Assembly: GCA_947685225.1 (NCBI GenBank) | Contig: CANTUV010000010.1 | Span: 8,618,001-8,682,000 of the forward strand | Length of the DNA: 64,000 nucleotides | Reading direction: 5' to 3' | From: Garcia nutans | Taxonomy: Eukaryota > Streptophyta > Magnoliopsida > Malpighiales > Euphorbiaceae | Part shown: piece by piece, positions 23,201-36,380 of the stretch | Numbering within the stretch: position 1 is the stretch's first letter | Layout of the letters: each line of letters starts with the position of its first letter | The notes under the pieces: model-generated | Seen by the model: the letters and a program-made list of their open reading frames with translations, nothing else | The model's database searches: none | Told to the model about the DNA's origin: nothing | Program-made: the position numbers and the translations under genes

Positions 23201-26200
23201 TTCTAGTTCACTCTCTGCCTCTGAATCATAAGAGACATCTGATTCATCGCCATTAGCATACAGCATATCCATGTCACAGGAGCTATATGTATCAGTTTGC
23301 TGATCAGTTGAGGTCCCCTGAATCTTAAATGCCTCACTGATGTCCTTCATGTCCATTCCCTCGATAGAATTCATTTCAGATGTTGAAGAGGCCTCATTCC
23401 CTATATTCCTTTCAGCAGTATTACCAATCAGTTTTTTTGAAGCTTTACGTAACTTCTGGCACAAATACTCCACCTCTCTCTGCCCTGTGACAAAGACGAG
23501 TATGCCACCATGTGGCAACCTCTTGTGGATTGACAAGACCTTTTTATAGGCCTGACCAAGATAATCAACAATTTCTGTTCTCTTCGAGAAATGCAGAGTC
23601 ACTGGAAATTGTCTGGTGGGAATTGCAATAACAGGTGGAGGATTATGAAACAACTTTCTTCTTGAAATGAAGTCTTCCACTCGCAAGGTGGCACTCATTA
23701 GAACAAGTTTAAGTGGGAATATCATATTCTCAGGACTTATGCTTAGTCCAGAATGAATCATCTGTCGCTGCTCCTCATATTTCTTCTGCCATTGTGCACA
23801 AGATTGTATATAATAAATAGAAAGCTCAAGGCAGGGAAGCAATAAACTTTATTGTACTGCTCAAAGTGGTGTTTTACCTGGCGGAGTTGAATGACACGAG
23901 AAAGCATTCCAATGAGTATGTCTGTGTTCACACTTCTCTCATGAGCCTCATCCAGAATTATGACAGAGTATTGCTTCAATAAAATGCCATTCTGCAGCAT
24001 AAGAGACTTCATTGAGAACCAAAGGGAAAAGAAATAATATGCATAAATCCAGTTTTACAGAACAATTCTCACGTTGCAACATCCCACCAGTAATGCTGGC
24101 TCACAAACAGATAACTTTGCAAACAATATCAAAAAAAGGCTCCAACAGACAGAGTAAATAGTTCACGGCTATACTGAAACCAAAAAAAATGCTCAATCTA
24201 ATTGATACTGGTGCATGTCCAAGGATATGTACAAGGAATTTTAATTTTCAGGATGAATTATAAATAACATAATTGTGTTAAAAAAATGGATATGTGAGCA
24301 GTTAGAGTTCTGTGGACCTATAGGCGACCCTAAACTAAGCTAATTTTTTTTATTTACTTTTCTTTTTTTTTCAAATTACTTTCAGTCAGTGCCAGCAAAG
24401 TACTTTTTTGCATTGGAACAAAAAAAAAGTAATATGGTAATCAAACCATAACCCCCCAGCCTCGATCCAAAAGTGGGGAGAGAAAGAGAGTATGAACAGT
24501 AAGCGGGACTCGAATCTAAATATAGGATTTCAATATATATATATATATATATATAACAAGTACCATCTAACAACTTAAGGAAAAGCTAATACTATTATAT
24601 ATAGATTTGTGTGCATATAACTTCAGATGACCACATGCAAATTTTAATATTCTGTGGAAGACAAACCTGAACTTCTCTCAGTAAAATTCCATCAGTCATA
24701 AATTTAATAGTACAATTTTCTCCAATCCTCTTGTCATGCCTCACTTGAAACCCAACCTCCTTACCAAGACGAAGACCAAGCTCATATGCTACACGTCTAG
24801 CTGTAGCAAGAACAGCAACACGGCGTGGCTGAGTAACTCCAATAATACCGCCTTGAGCCATGGAATGGTTAGAACCAAAGCCTGCCTCGTAAAGAAACTG
24901 AACGAATACCACCATAAAGGTGAAATTAAGATAGTTCAACAGTGAACTGGTTTGAAACTCTAGATGGCAGATGAAGAGAAAGCATAAAATAAAAACCCAC
25001 CTGAGGAACTTGTGTAGTTTTGCCACATCCAGTTTCTCCACAGATAATGACATTGTTATGCTCATTTATAACTTCCATTATCTCCTGCTCCATCATAACT
25101 ATTGGAAGATCCTTCCTTTTCTCTTCCACCTCATTTGGCCTTACAACATGCACCACTGTTCTAGTAGCAACAGGCCTTTGCAAATGGCAGTCTGGCAAAT
25201 TGCTCTCTTTGCCCATATCTACAATTAAGCTCTTATCTGAATTACCCTACTCCACGAGTCTCCAATCAGATAACAACAAGCAGTGATAATACAGATGTGC
25301 AAAAAAAAGTATCACACTTCTCACACATGAGCATAAGATGATATGCCTCCCATGAGTATTTCAGCAATAATTGCACATGAATCTTCCATGTTATACCATG
25401 TTGTACAAACAAGAGTTTCATAATGCATAAAGTGCATTGCAAGTGTGATCAGTATGGTGTCTCTTGGGAACTTTATCAGAAAACATTAAGTTTTATCCAG
25501 ATTTTAGTCCAATATTATTTCTAATAAAAGAATAAACATGCAACATCTTTGGAGAAAGTATTCAGAATTTAATGCCCCCTACATTGACAAAAAAAAATTC
25601 AAATAATTATTTATTTGACCTCTAAACCAGGAAATCTTTACATACTATCAAGTGTTCCAACATTTTTCATATAAAAAAAATCTGGCATCTAACATGGCCT
25701 GTTAATTTACTATGCAAATACAGGCAACTCATTCTCAAATAATCTCATAAATTATAAAATATACATCACTAGCATAGCATTGAGGGCATAATTAGCATGC
25801 TATTGGCATAATTCAGGAGCAAAAAAAAAACTTTTGCAGTTAGCTTATGCTGATGTACCATGAATTACTCTCGATATTGAAAGCTACATATCATTAAGAG
25901 AAGTTTTAGTAAATGCAATAAGCAGGATATATTTCTTGCATATGCTTTTCCACTTAAACTTCATTGCATTTCAGGTATCATGTCCAATAAACTTAAAGTA
26001 TCTATGATCCCAGAGTTAAATGCAGAAGTAGCATACCATTAACGGAGTGGTTTTTTCAGCATCATGATGACACAGAGTCAGAGAAGAGTTCTTAGTGTCT
26101 TCTTGAACAGTTTTGAAACTATCCTGACTGGGAACTTCTTCTGTTGAGAAGGCAAAAACAGATCCACTATTCAAGTTGAGTTCATTGCCACTGTGTCGCT

Positions 26201-27223
26201 CTCGATAAGTAGCTAATGAATCAGATGCATTATTAGAAATGTTAGTTTCTGCCACAATTGGCTGTGAATGGTCATTTGTATTCTCATCCTGACGTGATTC
26301 AGCATCAGTCTCCCATGTACCATCAACTCTCATCTTATCTTGGCATGATTCACCTTCAGCCTCCCAAGTACCATCAACTCTTGTCTTGAAAAACTGATCA
26401 CTCTGTGAGACTTCTAGACCTGCCTTGGAAAATTGTACAGCCATTCTACGCTTTTCTTTCAAAGTTTCAACCTGCAAGGAGATAAACATAATAAGTAATC
26501 TCATATATAACAAATATTCCATAGTAATTTTGAAAATTGAAATTGATCCACTGATACAAACTCGACTTATGTTTCTTGATGAGCGCAGAAGTGAGAAAGC
26601 ATCCTCCGATATCTTGTATTTCCTGGAAAAATAAATTTTATCTTGAGTTCCAAACATTTATCTTAAGCTTCCTGAAAAGTTAACAGACCATATAAAAATC
26701 AAGCATCTGAGGGGTATAAAGCGGTTACATACTCCAAGGCCTCGATACTTTTCTGTAGCAAAAGTGCTCTCTCTTTTTCCTCCTAAAGAAATCAAAAGTC
26801 TTTTCAATATCGATGAACAAAATAATAAAACAAAGAAATCTAGAAGCAATATGCACGTACAGACCTCCAACTTCTGCAACTTCTTTTTCTGGGATTTCCT
26901 CAACTTTGGATTTTTATTTTTTCGGATTCCTTCATTCACCTATACAATAAAATTTTTGACGTTCAATCACTTGCATTAAATAATAAACAAAATAAAAAAT
27001 CATACTAATCCGCTGCACATACCTGACTCATGCCTTTCCTTTTTTTATGTTTCTTAGCAGGTAAGATCAAAGCATTACTATCACCTTCCAAACTACCAAA
27101 TGAAAGCAGCAAGCAACAAGATTAACCATTTCGACAATTTCTCATTAAGCAATTTTAAGGAATAAAACTCAAAAATAAAGTAAAAATGGGACGATACCAT
27201 GAATTTTCCACATACACTTCCAT
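20212..27223 (-). CDS. DEAH13: DEAH-box RNA helicase, DHX37/Dhr1 type
   Basis: Probable nucleolar ATP-dependent helicase of 18S rRNA maturation; yeast Dhr1 releases U3 snoRNA, and Arabidopsis DEAH13/FAS4 is the likely relative. Eleven exons: 27198-27223, 27023-27092, 26865-26939, 26733-26782, 26562-26622, 26037-26471, 25001-25246, 24667-24897, 23878-23991, 22556-23785 and 20212-21690. The sum is 4017 nt, or 1338 residues plus stop, with every junction in phase. Lysine-rich N-terminus; motif I GETGCGKTTQ near 309; DEAH near 412; SAT near 467; an acidic Ser/Asp insert inside RecA2; QRAGRAGR near 791; then the DEAH/RHA C-terminal region, ending KKVKRDKRKKA. Residues specified near 26300-26370 include a tandem pair built on RVDGTWE. 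The acceptor at 25247-25248 was chosen because it keeps phase. Intact. Confidence 0.95.
21800..22420 (+). other. GC-richer block in helicase last intron, possibly organellar DNA
   Basis: The intron between the exons at 22556-23785 and 20212-21690 contains a block that is visibly less AT-rich than the other introns. It has a 157-residue plus-strand frame (21802-22275) antisense to the gene. I do not recognise the product. The base composition and the long non-intron-like frame suggest a nuclear copy of mitochondrial or plastid DNA. This is an inference; a lineage-specific gene fragment is the alternative. Confidence 0.35.
24533..24555. repeat. (AT)n microsatellite in helicase intron
   Basis: Simple AT dinucleotide run inside the intron between exons at 24667-24897 and 23878-23991. 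Confidence 0.9.
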
Positions 27224-27660
27224 GTCGCTTCTCTATAGCTCGAAGCTCAGATGGACGACGTGGTCTTTAAAAAATTGATTTAACCCCAACGGCAGCAAAG
27301 TCCTCTGCTAATGCTTTATAACTCTCCGGTTAACGATTTTGAAGAGAAAAACGAAGATATGAAAGCCCTTAAAAAAATACGGAAAGTGGAAATTGAATCA
27401 TAGTTCATGCCCTGTACGCAAGGGGATGCTGCTACTGGATGCCATGGTTCTTGTTATTGCTGGAACAGAAAACGTTTTTCTGGGGGTTTTTGGATGGAAG
27501 TTAATTTCCCTTGTGATAATAGCGCCAAAGTTATAGCCCTAAGCCCAAATTGTAAAAGGGCTAGAGCCCATATTTATCTTTTGAGCTCTGAGACCAGGAA
27601 TGTACAAGGCCTGAGCCCATATTACGTCTTTATCAGATCTTCCTGACAAAATTACAGTTT
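27224..27660 (-). promoter_or_regulatory. Probable promoter and leader of helicase gene
   Basis: Less AT-rich stretch upstream of the ATG at 27223. Several GCCCA/GGGCT-type motifs occur (AAGCCCAAA near 27541, GAGCCCATA near 27566 and 27613), resembling site II cores found in genes for ribosome biogenesis. No TATA box assigned. The short plus-strand frame at 27407-27646 has no recognisable product. Confidence 0.45.
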
Positions 27661-30068
27661 AATAAAATATTTCTTATTTATTAAGAATGTTTTAGTTATT
27701 TTCATAAAAATGTATTATAAATTCATAATAAATTTATAGAAATTATTATGTATATAATAAATTCATAATAAACTTATGATAAACTATATAAATGTGAATT
27801 TATAAACTAATTATATTTAAATAAATTTGAAAATATTTTAAAAATCTAGTAAATAAGGTAATTTTTATTTTTTACAGTTTTATAAAAAAATCCAATCTTT
27901 ATTCATTAGCTAATAAAACACTTTTTTTTCCTTTAAAAAAGAGGCTAATTTTGCTTCAAACAAATTAAATCACACTGACAACCTACAGCACGGTGAATAA
28001 AATTAACTACAAATTACCAATTGTATTATACGGGCTTAGCGGCTGAATGCGCATTCATTAAAGTTATTAAAATAGTTCATAATACATAAATACGATACGA
28101 AATATAAATATATAAAATTAATATATTAAAATTAGCTCTTATTGAGTTAGTATCATAAGGCAATTGATCTGTTTATAATACAATTTAAAACAAATTGTAT
28201 AGTGAATTGATACACAGACTTTTTACAATACATTCGATCAAAACAATGTAGTTTTAATAAAAATAAATAAAATTGTATTGTTTTATTATTATTTGTCATA
28301 AGAAAACAAAAATAAGTCATATATTTTATTGTATTATTACAGTCCTATTATCATATAATATATTTATTTTAATATTTTATTTATTCAAAATTTTAATTAT
28401 TCTCATTAAAAATTTATTATTTTAGTCTAATTACTAAATTACTTTTTTTATTATTTTTATTAGTTCAATTATCAACTAATTTAAATATAATCCTTTATAA
28501 AATTTTAAAAATTATTTTCGAAATCAAATACTAAAATTAAATAAATTTATAATTTAAATAATCTATTTTTTATGCTTTATATCAAATATTTTTTTTTTCT
28601 AAATTTAAACATTTCAGTAAAATTTATAAAAATAGAATAAAAAATGAATCGAAAATAAAATAAAATTTTCAAAATGTTTTCTTGCAAAATTTTTGTTTGC
28701 AACCATACATTATCATCTGGACTTTTTTTTGTTACTAAATTCTAATGCTGAAGTACAAAACAAACTTATTACATTCATAGTTTAAAATCATTCTGATCAT
28801 AATTTTATTTTATAAACATTTTAATTGATCATGAACTTAATCATATAACTAGAATAAATCAATATAATATGAGTATAATCTATTAACTCATTTTTGACAC
28901 CTTTAATATTCACTTAAATTTAGATAGTAGTTTTATGTGGCACTCTGTTCTCCAATATTTAAAAAATTATATATTTGTGACATTATTTTGAGAGTGAAAT
29001 CTGAAAATTAATTTTCATATTAAATTAATTAAAATTAAGGGCCATAAACATAAAAGTTAGATAATGTGCAAAATAAATTTACTTTTAATCTTATTCATCA
29101 TATCTGATTTTAATTTAACAAGAAAAAGATATTTTTCATTCTTTATATATATATTTTTTTCTCGATAAATAACTATCATGCAATGTTAGTTCATTGATAT
29201 ATATAAAAAGAAAATGAAATATCATGGAAAGAAATGCTACTGCCAATGAATCCAAAATGACTGTAGAATTCGTTGATAAACCGAAAAATGCCCCCCAAGT
29301 AGTGATACTCGTCCATTCCCATAACATAAGAAAAGTGCAAGTTTAACACAAATAATTCCCACACGAAAAGGGTGCACTGTATTGGATTATCACAATCCTT
29401 TTTTTTTTTTTTTAAAAAGGACCTCGTGTTTGGATGTTTATGCATCACCGTATCAATCCAATCAAATTTTATTTTGCCAGGAATAAAATTCACTCAAAAG
29501 TTTTTATTAACGCAATTATAACCAATTCAAATGATCAATGGAAGAATTCTAATTATTTTTTCAGGCACACGAAATATGCCAAACAATATATAGTGAAATT
29601 CATATATTTATTCCAAACAAAATACACTTTAGTCCATTTTTCTCGCGGATGAATGCAGTGAGGAAGAGAACTAATTACACCAATAAATGGGATAACAGGG
29701 AGAAGTGTATATGATGCATCATAGAAAATAAGCTGGCAGATTTTCAAGATGAACAGTAAATATAATAAAATGAACTAAATATGACAGCAAAATTTTAGCA
29801 ATGATTCATCTATCGAAAGAATAACATTTTTCTGTTGCCGCATGTAATATTCTCAAAGATCAGTGAACCTACCATGCAAAATGAGGGAGGTTTCTTCGTT
29901 ATTGATCCCATCATAACTGAAGTTTCTATCTGACGAATAAGTGAAGCTAATTGGAATTTTTAAGTTCTAGCAATAGTATCACCGCTTAACCTTATTCCGT
30001 GTCCAATTAATTTAAAATGTTGCAAAAACCACAGTGTACCACCCTGAATAGCCCTAGTTGTAGGATTA
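27661..30068. other. AT-rich spacer between helicase and fumarase
   Basis: Extremely AT-rich from 27660 to 29130. 29130-29760 is somewhat more complex but has no recognised gene. The part adjoining 30068 is probably the FUM1 3' UTR. Confidence 0.5.
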
Positions 30069-33000
30069 TCAGTCAGATGGGCCAATCATTTTATGGGGCA
30101 CCACAAGGCTATCAAATTCTTCACCGCTAAGCACTCCAAGTTTCAATGCAGCTTCCTGCACGATTAAATTTTGTCAGGTAAGCCATTTCAGCAATCTAAA
30201 GTTGCCAGAAGGGTTACTTAACAACAGTGCGAGTGTCATGACTATAAAATAAGTAAACTATCTGATATTTCATAATTTTCATTACAGCGATGCAGGTATT
30301 CTCCATCATTGTAAATAGTAAATCTATTTAGATTTATCTTCCATAATATAGGCACTTTGATGAATCTAACAGAAGTAGGAACACCACAATATACAATAAA
30401 AATACATCACCGTGACCCAAAAAGTTCAAACAGGTTGCAGAATCAAGAAATTATCACCTTTAGTGTACTTCCCTCCTTGTGAGCTAGCTTGGCAACTGCT
30501 GCAGCATTGTCATAACCAATTTTCTGAAATAAAAGGGGTCATTTAAATAAATATTTGAAAAATGATTGTGGCATGGGAAACTTACATAAATAGAAGAGAA
30601 TATAAAGATCAACATGGATTAAAAACTTACAGGATTCAAGGACGTGACGAGCATTAGTGACTTCAAGACCATGTTAAATTGCGGCATGGGAAGAACACAT
30701 TGTCAATAAAGTTTGGGACAGATCAACTGCACAATTAACCAAACATATTTTATTTAGCAAGAACCTACCTCGTGAAGTAATTTTGAAATTCTTTCCTTGT
30801 TAGCTTGAATTCCTTTCACACAGTTCTTTTCAAAGGATGCAGATGCATCACCAAGCAGTCTAACTGACTGCCAACAAAGAATTGAAATACACTTGCTCAG
30901 TAAGGGGAAAAACATTATCAAGTGAAGAAGTGCTGGTAAGCTCAGAAATATAAGACATCAAAGTCAAATCAACCAAGAAATGTCAACATTCTTTGACAAC
31001 TTCCATAAAACACAAAACTCTCTCAGCAGCCAAAAAATGGCATATACGAGCACATCATTTTGCATATCACAGTCTGGAAAAACAAATTTCATAAACATTG
31101 TTCCTGTAACTCATTTAGCTCAAACCATTGTTTTAACAAAGCATTTGGCAAGACATGATAGTCTTTTTGCCTCTATATTGAAATTTACCAATAACTCCAA
31201 ACTTGAAATTAGATCCATTGTGACTTAAGTGCTTTTACATAATGCTCCATCATATCATCTCAGACCAGATTTTGCCTGCTAAATCATGGTTTGCCCCAAG
31301 ATAGAAGATTGCACATACCACTATAACACTCTGTTCCAATGATGCAAGGAGAAAGAGAAGGGAGGTTCACTCAAGGAAAAGAAAAGGAAAAAAAAATAAC
31401 CACCACAAGAACATTTGCCCCTCATTACACCCCAATTTGAAGTGCAAAAAGTTTAGAGATTCGAGGGGCAAAAACAGGTAACAACTTCCTCTCACACTAA
31501 AATTAAGTCTTTCCAACAAGAAGTTAAGGATATCCTCCACCTCATCCATACCCCCAATCCAAACATGTTATAAGGGTTTGATAAGAAAATGAAACATACA
31601 TGTAGGAGATTACTAGCAATCATAGGCTTGAACACATTAAGTTCAAAATGGCCATTCGATCCACCAACTGTAATTGCCACATGATTCCCCATGACCTGCA
31701 AAATTAAAAAATAATAATAAAGATATAAATTCAGATGAAATTTCTCCAGATAAATATAAAGAGAGAACTTAACACAGTAACAGCTTGCAGATCCATATGA
31801 AAAGGGACTGCTGACCAAATTTACCTGAGCACACACCATTGTGAGGGCCTCGCACTGGGTGGGATTAACCTTTCCCTGAAACAGGGAAGAAAATGTCAGA
31901 TAGAAGATTATATAGGATCAAATCTCAAAATTAACTTTAACAAATTTCTAATTTGCAGTGAAACAAGCTGAATGAAGAATTTACTGGCATAATACTGCTG
32001 CCTGGCTCATTTTCAGGAAGTATGAGTTCACCAAGGCCACATCGTGGACCACTGAACAAGGAAAAGAGTGTTAAAGACTAAAAAAAAAAGCAGATAATGA
32101 CAGGATAGGGTCATAGAAAGCATTATCCAACTAGTGCTCAAACCTTCCTAATAAACGTATGTCATTTGCAATCTTCATCAGGGATGTAGCAATGGTGTTA
32201 AGTGCTCCACTACTTTCAACAAAAGCATCATGTGCAGCCTGACAATTACACAATGCAATAAAATAAAAACAGGGAATGTCGTGGAAAAACAGCAGTAACA
32301 TGTACTTATGAATCTGGAAACTAACCAAAGCTTCAAATTTGTTTTCTGCTGTGACAAATGGTAGCTTTGTTTCCTCAGCTACTGCAACTGCTATTTTGAC
32401 ATCAAATCTAGATATTTGTAATCAGTAATTAGAAATATCTCTAGATATATATAAAAAATCACACCAATCTTTTCAGCCATCTGTTTTCATAATAGCAATT
32501 TAAAAAGTTACAAATTTTCTTGTCAAATCCCAGAAAGAGAGACTACTTAAATAGTTTTGTCCATGTTGTCCTCATACCAGTGTGTCCCATCTATACCTCA
32601 TCTACTTGTTCAACTTATTGCCTTTTTAGGTAGGTAAGAGAAGTGACAGATGGTAATCTTAGTTGCATGCTCATACACACACATATAAGCATGTGAATTA
32701 CACTTTTTTACATGCATTTAGAGATTCTCTACCAAGACAAATCAGACAATGACAAATAATACCTAGTAGAAATTTGAAGGCAAGTAATCATGGTAAACAA
32801 AATATCAATTTGTAATGTTGTACCATTCCTGATGTGTAGTTAAAACCTATAAACTATTCACTTATATTCTAGAAGTTATAAAGCAAAAATATATGCGTAC
32901 AATGCCATACAAGCATAAGAAAAACAAAGCCCAACTTCTTTTTTGCATGTGGATAAGTTGGGAAGGGAAGGACCAAGGGATGCGAAGCAATGATTTGTGC

Positions 33001-36000
33001 ATTTGGATCAAATGAATATAATCATATATAGAGGCTAAAAAAAAAATAAATGAATCTTTACCCTTAAGGCATTACATACCCTCTCTTTGTGTTCAATCCA
33101 GTTCCAACAGCAGTTCCACCTTGTGCAAGCTATTCAAATATTATTTTCAGTCATTTGAAACTCTCAAAAGGGAATAAGGATAGACACAGCAAAACTTATT
33201 TACTATGACTGGCAAACCTGATACATGTGGGGTAGAGTACACATGACCCGATCAATTCCATACTTCACCTGCAAAAACAAGGAACAAACTAAAAGTGAGT
33301 ACAGAAAATAAAGAAGAGGACAAACTAGGGAATCACAGAAATATACAGCAAAGATATATAACCTGTGTGGTGTAGCCACTAAACTCTTGTCCAAGTGTCA
33401 AAGGGGTTGCATCTTGAGTGTGCGTGCGCCCAATTTTGACAATATCTTTAAATTCAAGAGACTGTTTAGAACAGAAATAGCAATATTATAATAGTCATAA
33501 CAAATATAATCTACACCTTTAAGTGCAAAAGCAAAATACCATCCTAGAGATACATTAGAAACTAAATGCTACTAAATGAATAAGTCAAAGGATAATTTTT
33601 CATAACCAAGCCAGAGATAACACAAGACATCCAGGAGACACATAGGCATGACCTCGACAAAAAGAACAATGGGAACTAAACAATTTCTTGTGAACAAATT
33701 TGAGAAGGAAAAAAGATGGCCTGATGAAGCTCAAGCAAGCAACAAAACTCCCAAATGTTCCCCATTGTCATGACTAGAAGGTTCACTTATCCATTTACAT
33801 AAACATTGCTGGAACTTGGAAAGGAAAAAAGACTAACATACAATATTCCATGATAATGTTGAAAAATATATCAAAATAAAAGGGACTTAATTAAATCATG
33901 CTTCGGGTACCCATGAATGAGGCCATCCTTTTCCATCAAGTGATACACTGGATGGTTCTTAAATGAACATCACACTCTTATGGTTTACAGACCTACTAGA
34001 GTTTCCTAGCAAGGTGAGTATGTCAAAGGTAATGATATAGAATCCAAATACAAGCTCTGACCAACCATATAGCTGATGCGCTTGATTTAGGTGCATGAAA
34101 TAAAATGTGCAGGGCAAATAGTAACATTTCAATTCATTCATCTAGTTTCTATTTGTTTTTATAGAAGAATAATAAATATCAAACCTTTGAATGTAATGTA
34201 GTGTGCAAATTTTTCAAATTTGGTATTAGTCTTGAATTTATTTCTGTTGCAGCTGCAATGTGCATTACCTGGAAAAGAAAAATACACAAATAAAAATAAG
34301 TCATGTTTGCAAGTGAATTGTAGTAGTTTCTAATTGGAAAAAAATCAAGATATAGTGTCTATCATTCAACAGCAAATTAAACAGTAACCAACACTTACAG
34401 TTGGAAAGGTATCATTAGAAGACTGCGATCTGTTTACATGGTCATTTGGGTGCACAACCTTTTCACCACGCTTATGGCCAAGAATCTCAGCTGCTCTATT
34501 GGCAATAACCTGGAAAACATGATAGATAAAACTTGAAATATCATAATAGCAAAGTGAGGATTTTTGTGCACCACTTAATCTGATTACCCAGATGAAGTCG
34601 ACTCTAATCTTATGCAAACTACAAAAGTTCTATACATGTTGACTCTAATCTTATGCAAAAGACAAAAGTTCTATACTTGGTTCAGGGGCATTCTGCTCAA
34701 ATTGAATTTTATACTTTCAGATAGCTTGGTTATGAATTTATAGAGCAATGTTGTCAATGTGGGTTAAACCAATAAAGACTGGAATCGTTTTAAATTATCC
34801 ATGCAGCATGTGTTTGATGGCCTAGGTAGGTCACTGGTACTGAATAGTCTGCATATGCAGGTCCCTGTATGACTGGAAAATTTGTTATAGTTTGATTGTC
34901 ATAATGTCATGTAGCCAATTTTTCTTAATCAGTGGATAGAGATCATATTATGACCACAAATTCACTCAGATGACCAAAGAGACTCAGATATCACACAGGG
35001 CCCTATGGCAGTAGCAGGAATAAGGATATAAGTAGGTTGAGCCGTTGGTTCAATTTTAATTGTGTAAGGCAAAGCATAAATATATTACTATTACTTATGA
35101 ACCTAGGATATGCACTATTTCAGCAGGAAAGTCTAAATGATAATATTTGCAGCAGTGGGATTTAGGACCAAGCATCATCGATTCATCATACGTCATCTAA
35201 GAGGACTCCAGAAAAAAGTCAAGTGATTGGAATCATCCAATTCATTAAAATATTTCAAGAGATGACAATGACAAATTTCAAGTATACAGCTCTAAATCAT
35301 TTGATGAGAAGATAAGACCATCATCAAGTTCTTGAGAATGCCAGAGTGAGTGCAAACTGATATAAATCCACAGGATGACTATACCATATGTTGCACAGAG
35401 ACAAAGGAAGCTATGCCTTTCAGCAATTCACAAAGTCCTAAGAACAAATGAGATGCATTTTCAACGGTCACATTTGCTTTTACTAATCCCTAAAGGATGC
35501 CTCAATATTTCCATTAACAGTTGTTGGGAAGCTCTGAAAATCCACTCCCCGTCCTTTTGCTTATCTCTGTATTGAACCATTTAAGCAAGTATGGAGCCCA
35601 AAAAATAAGCAAACTCAAATTCTAATCACATTAATACACCAAATAACAGCAGTGCTAGAGTAATAATAAGTTTAGCAAGCAAAATATTAAGTTTCCAGTA
35701 TTTTTTTATGAGGTATATACGCTTAAAGAAACAAGAAAGCAGCACGTGATGGTGCTGACCTCATTGGCATTCATGTTACTCTGAGTGCCACTGCCAGTTT
35801 GCCATACAACGAGTGGAAAATGATCATTTAGCTTCCCTTCAGCTACCTCTTCGGCAGCTTGCATTATCGCCTTCCCTATGGATGGATCAAGACCATAATC
35901 CATATTGACCTGCAAAAGTACAAAATCAAACATATTACTCAAGTAAATCATCAACACCCCATTACACTCAATTAAAAATTCAAAAACAGACCAAAATTTT

Positions 36001-36380
36001 CCAAAAAAATAAAGTGAGATAAACCTTGGCGGCGCATTTCTTAAGAATGCCGAAAGCACGAATGATAGGTTCCGGCATCTGCTCACGCTCGCCACCTATT
36101 TCAAAATTTTGCAATGATCTTTGAGTTTGTGCACCCCACAACCTACAATATAAAAAATTAAGTAACTGATTTACTTAGTGAAATGAGGAGTAGAACGAAT
36201 CTGAAAAAACTAAAATGGAAAAAAGAACCTATCAGCAGGGACTTGAATTGGTCCAAAAGTGTCTCTCTCTTCTCTGAAGGCAGTAGAATACAATCTCCAG
36301 CTCGCATAACGCAGAGAACTGATCGAGTGCAGAGAAGTCGATCCACGAGACAGGCGCCGAGCTACAACTCCTACCGCCAT
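30069..36380 (-). CDS. FUM1: Fumarate hydratase, mitochondrial (class II)
   Basis: Converts fumarate to malate in the TCA cycle. Seventeen exons: 36229-36380, 36025-36142, 35760-35909, 34399-34509, 34185-34268, 33363-33461, 33218-33268, 33080-33129, 32326-32407, 32144-32238, 31985-32051, 31825-31875, 31600-31695, 30769-30867, 30631-30660, 30458-30523 and 30069-30155. The sum is 1488 nt, or 495 residues plus stop, all in phase (Arabidopsis FUM1 is about 492). The N-terminus MAVGVVARRLSRGSTSLHS is Arg/Ser-rich, as a mitochondrial presequence. TGSGTQSNMN and GRTHTQDATP are active-site segments. The fumarate lyase signature GSSIMPGKVN (about 349-358) is split by an intron. The C-terminus is VPHKMIGPSD. 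One exon is only 30 nt (SLMLVTSLNP). Intact. Confidence 0.97.

Noticed and set aside
27407..27646. 79-residue plus-strand frame upstream of the helicase
   Set aside because: No recognisable domain; position fits promoter/leader sequence.
29136..29493. Overlapping minus-strand frames near 29.2-29.5 kb
   Set aside because: No family recognised, low complexity ends, and no splice pattern linking them.
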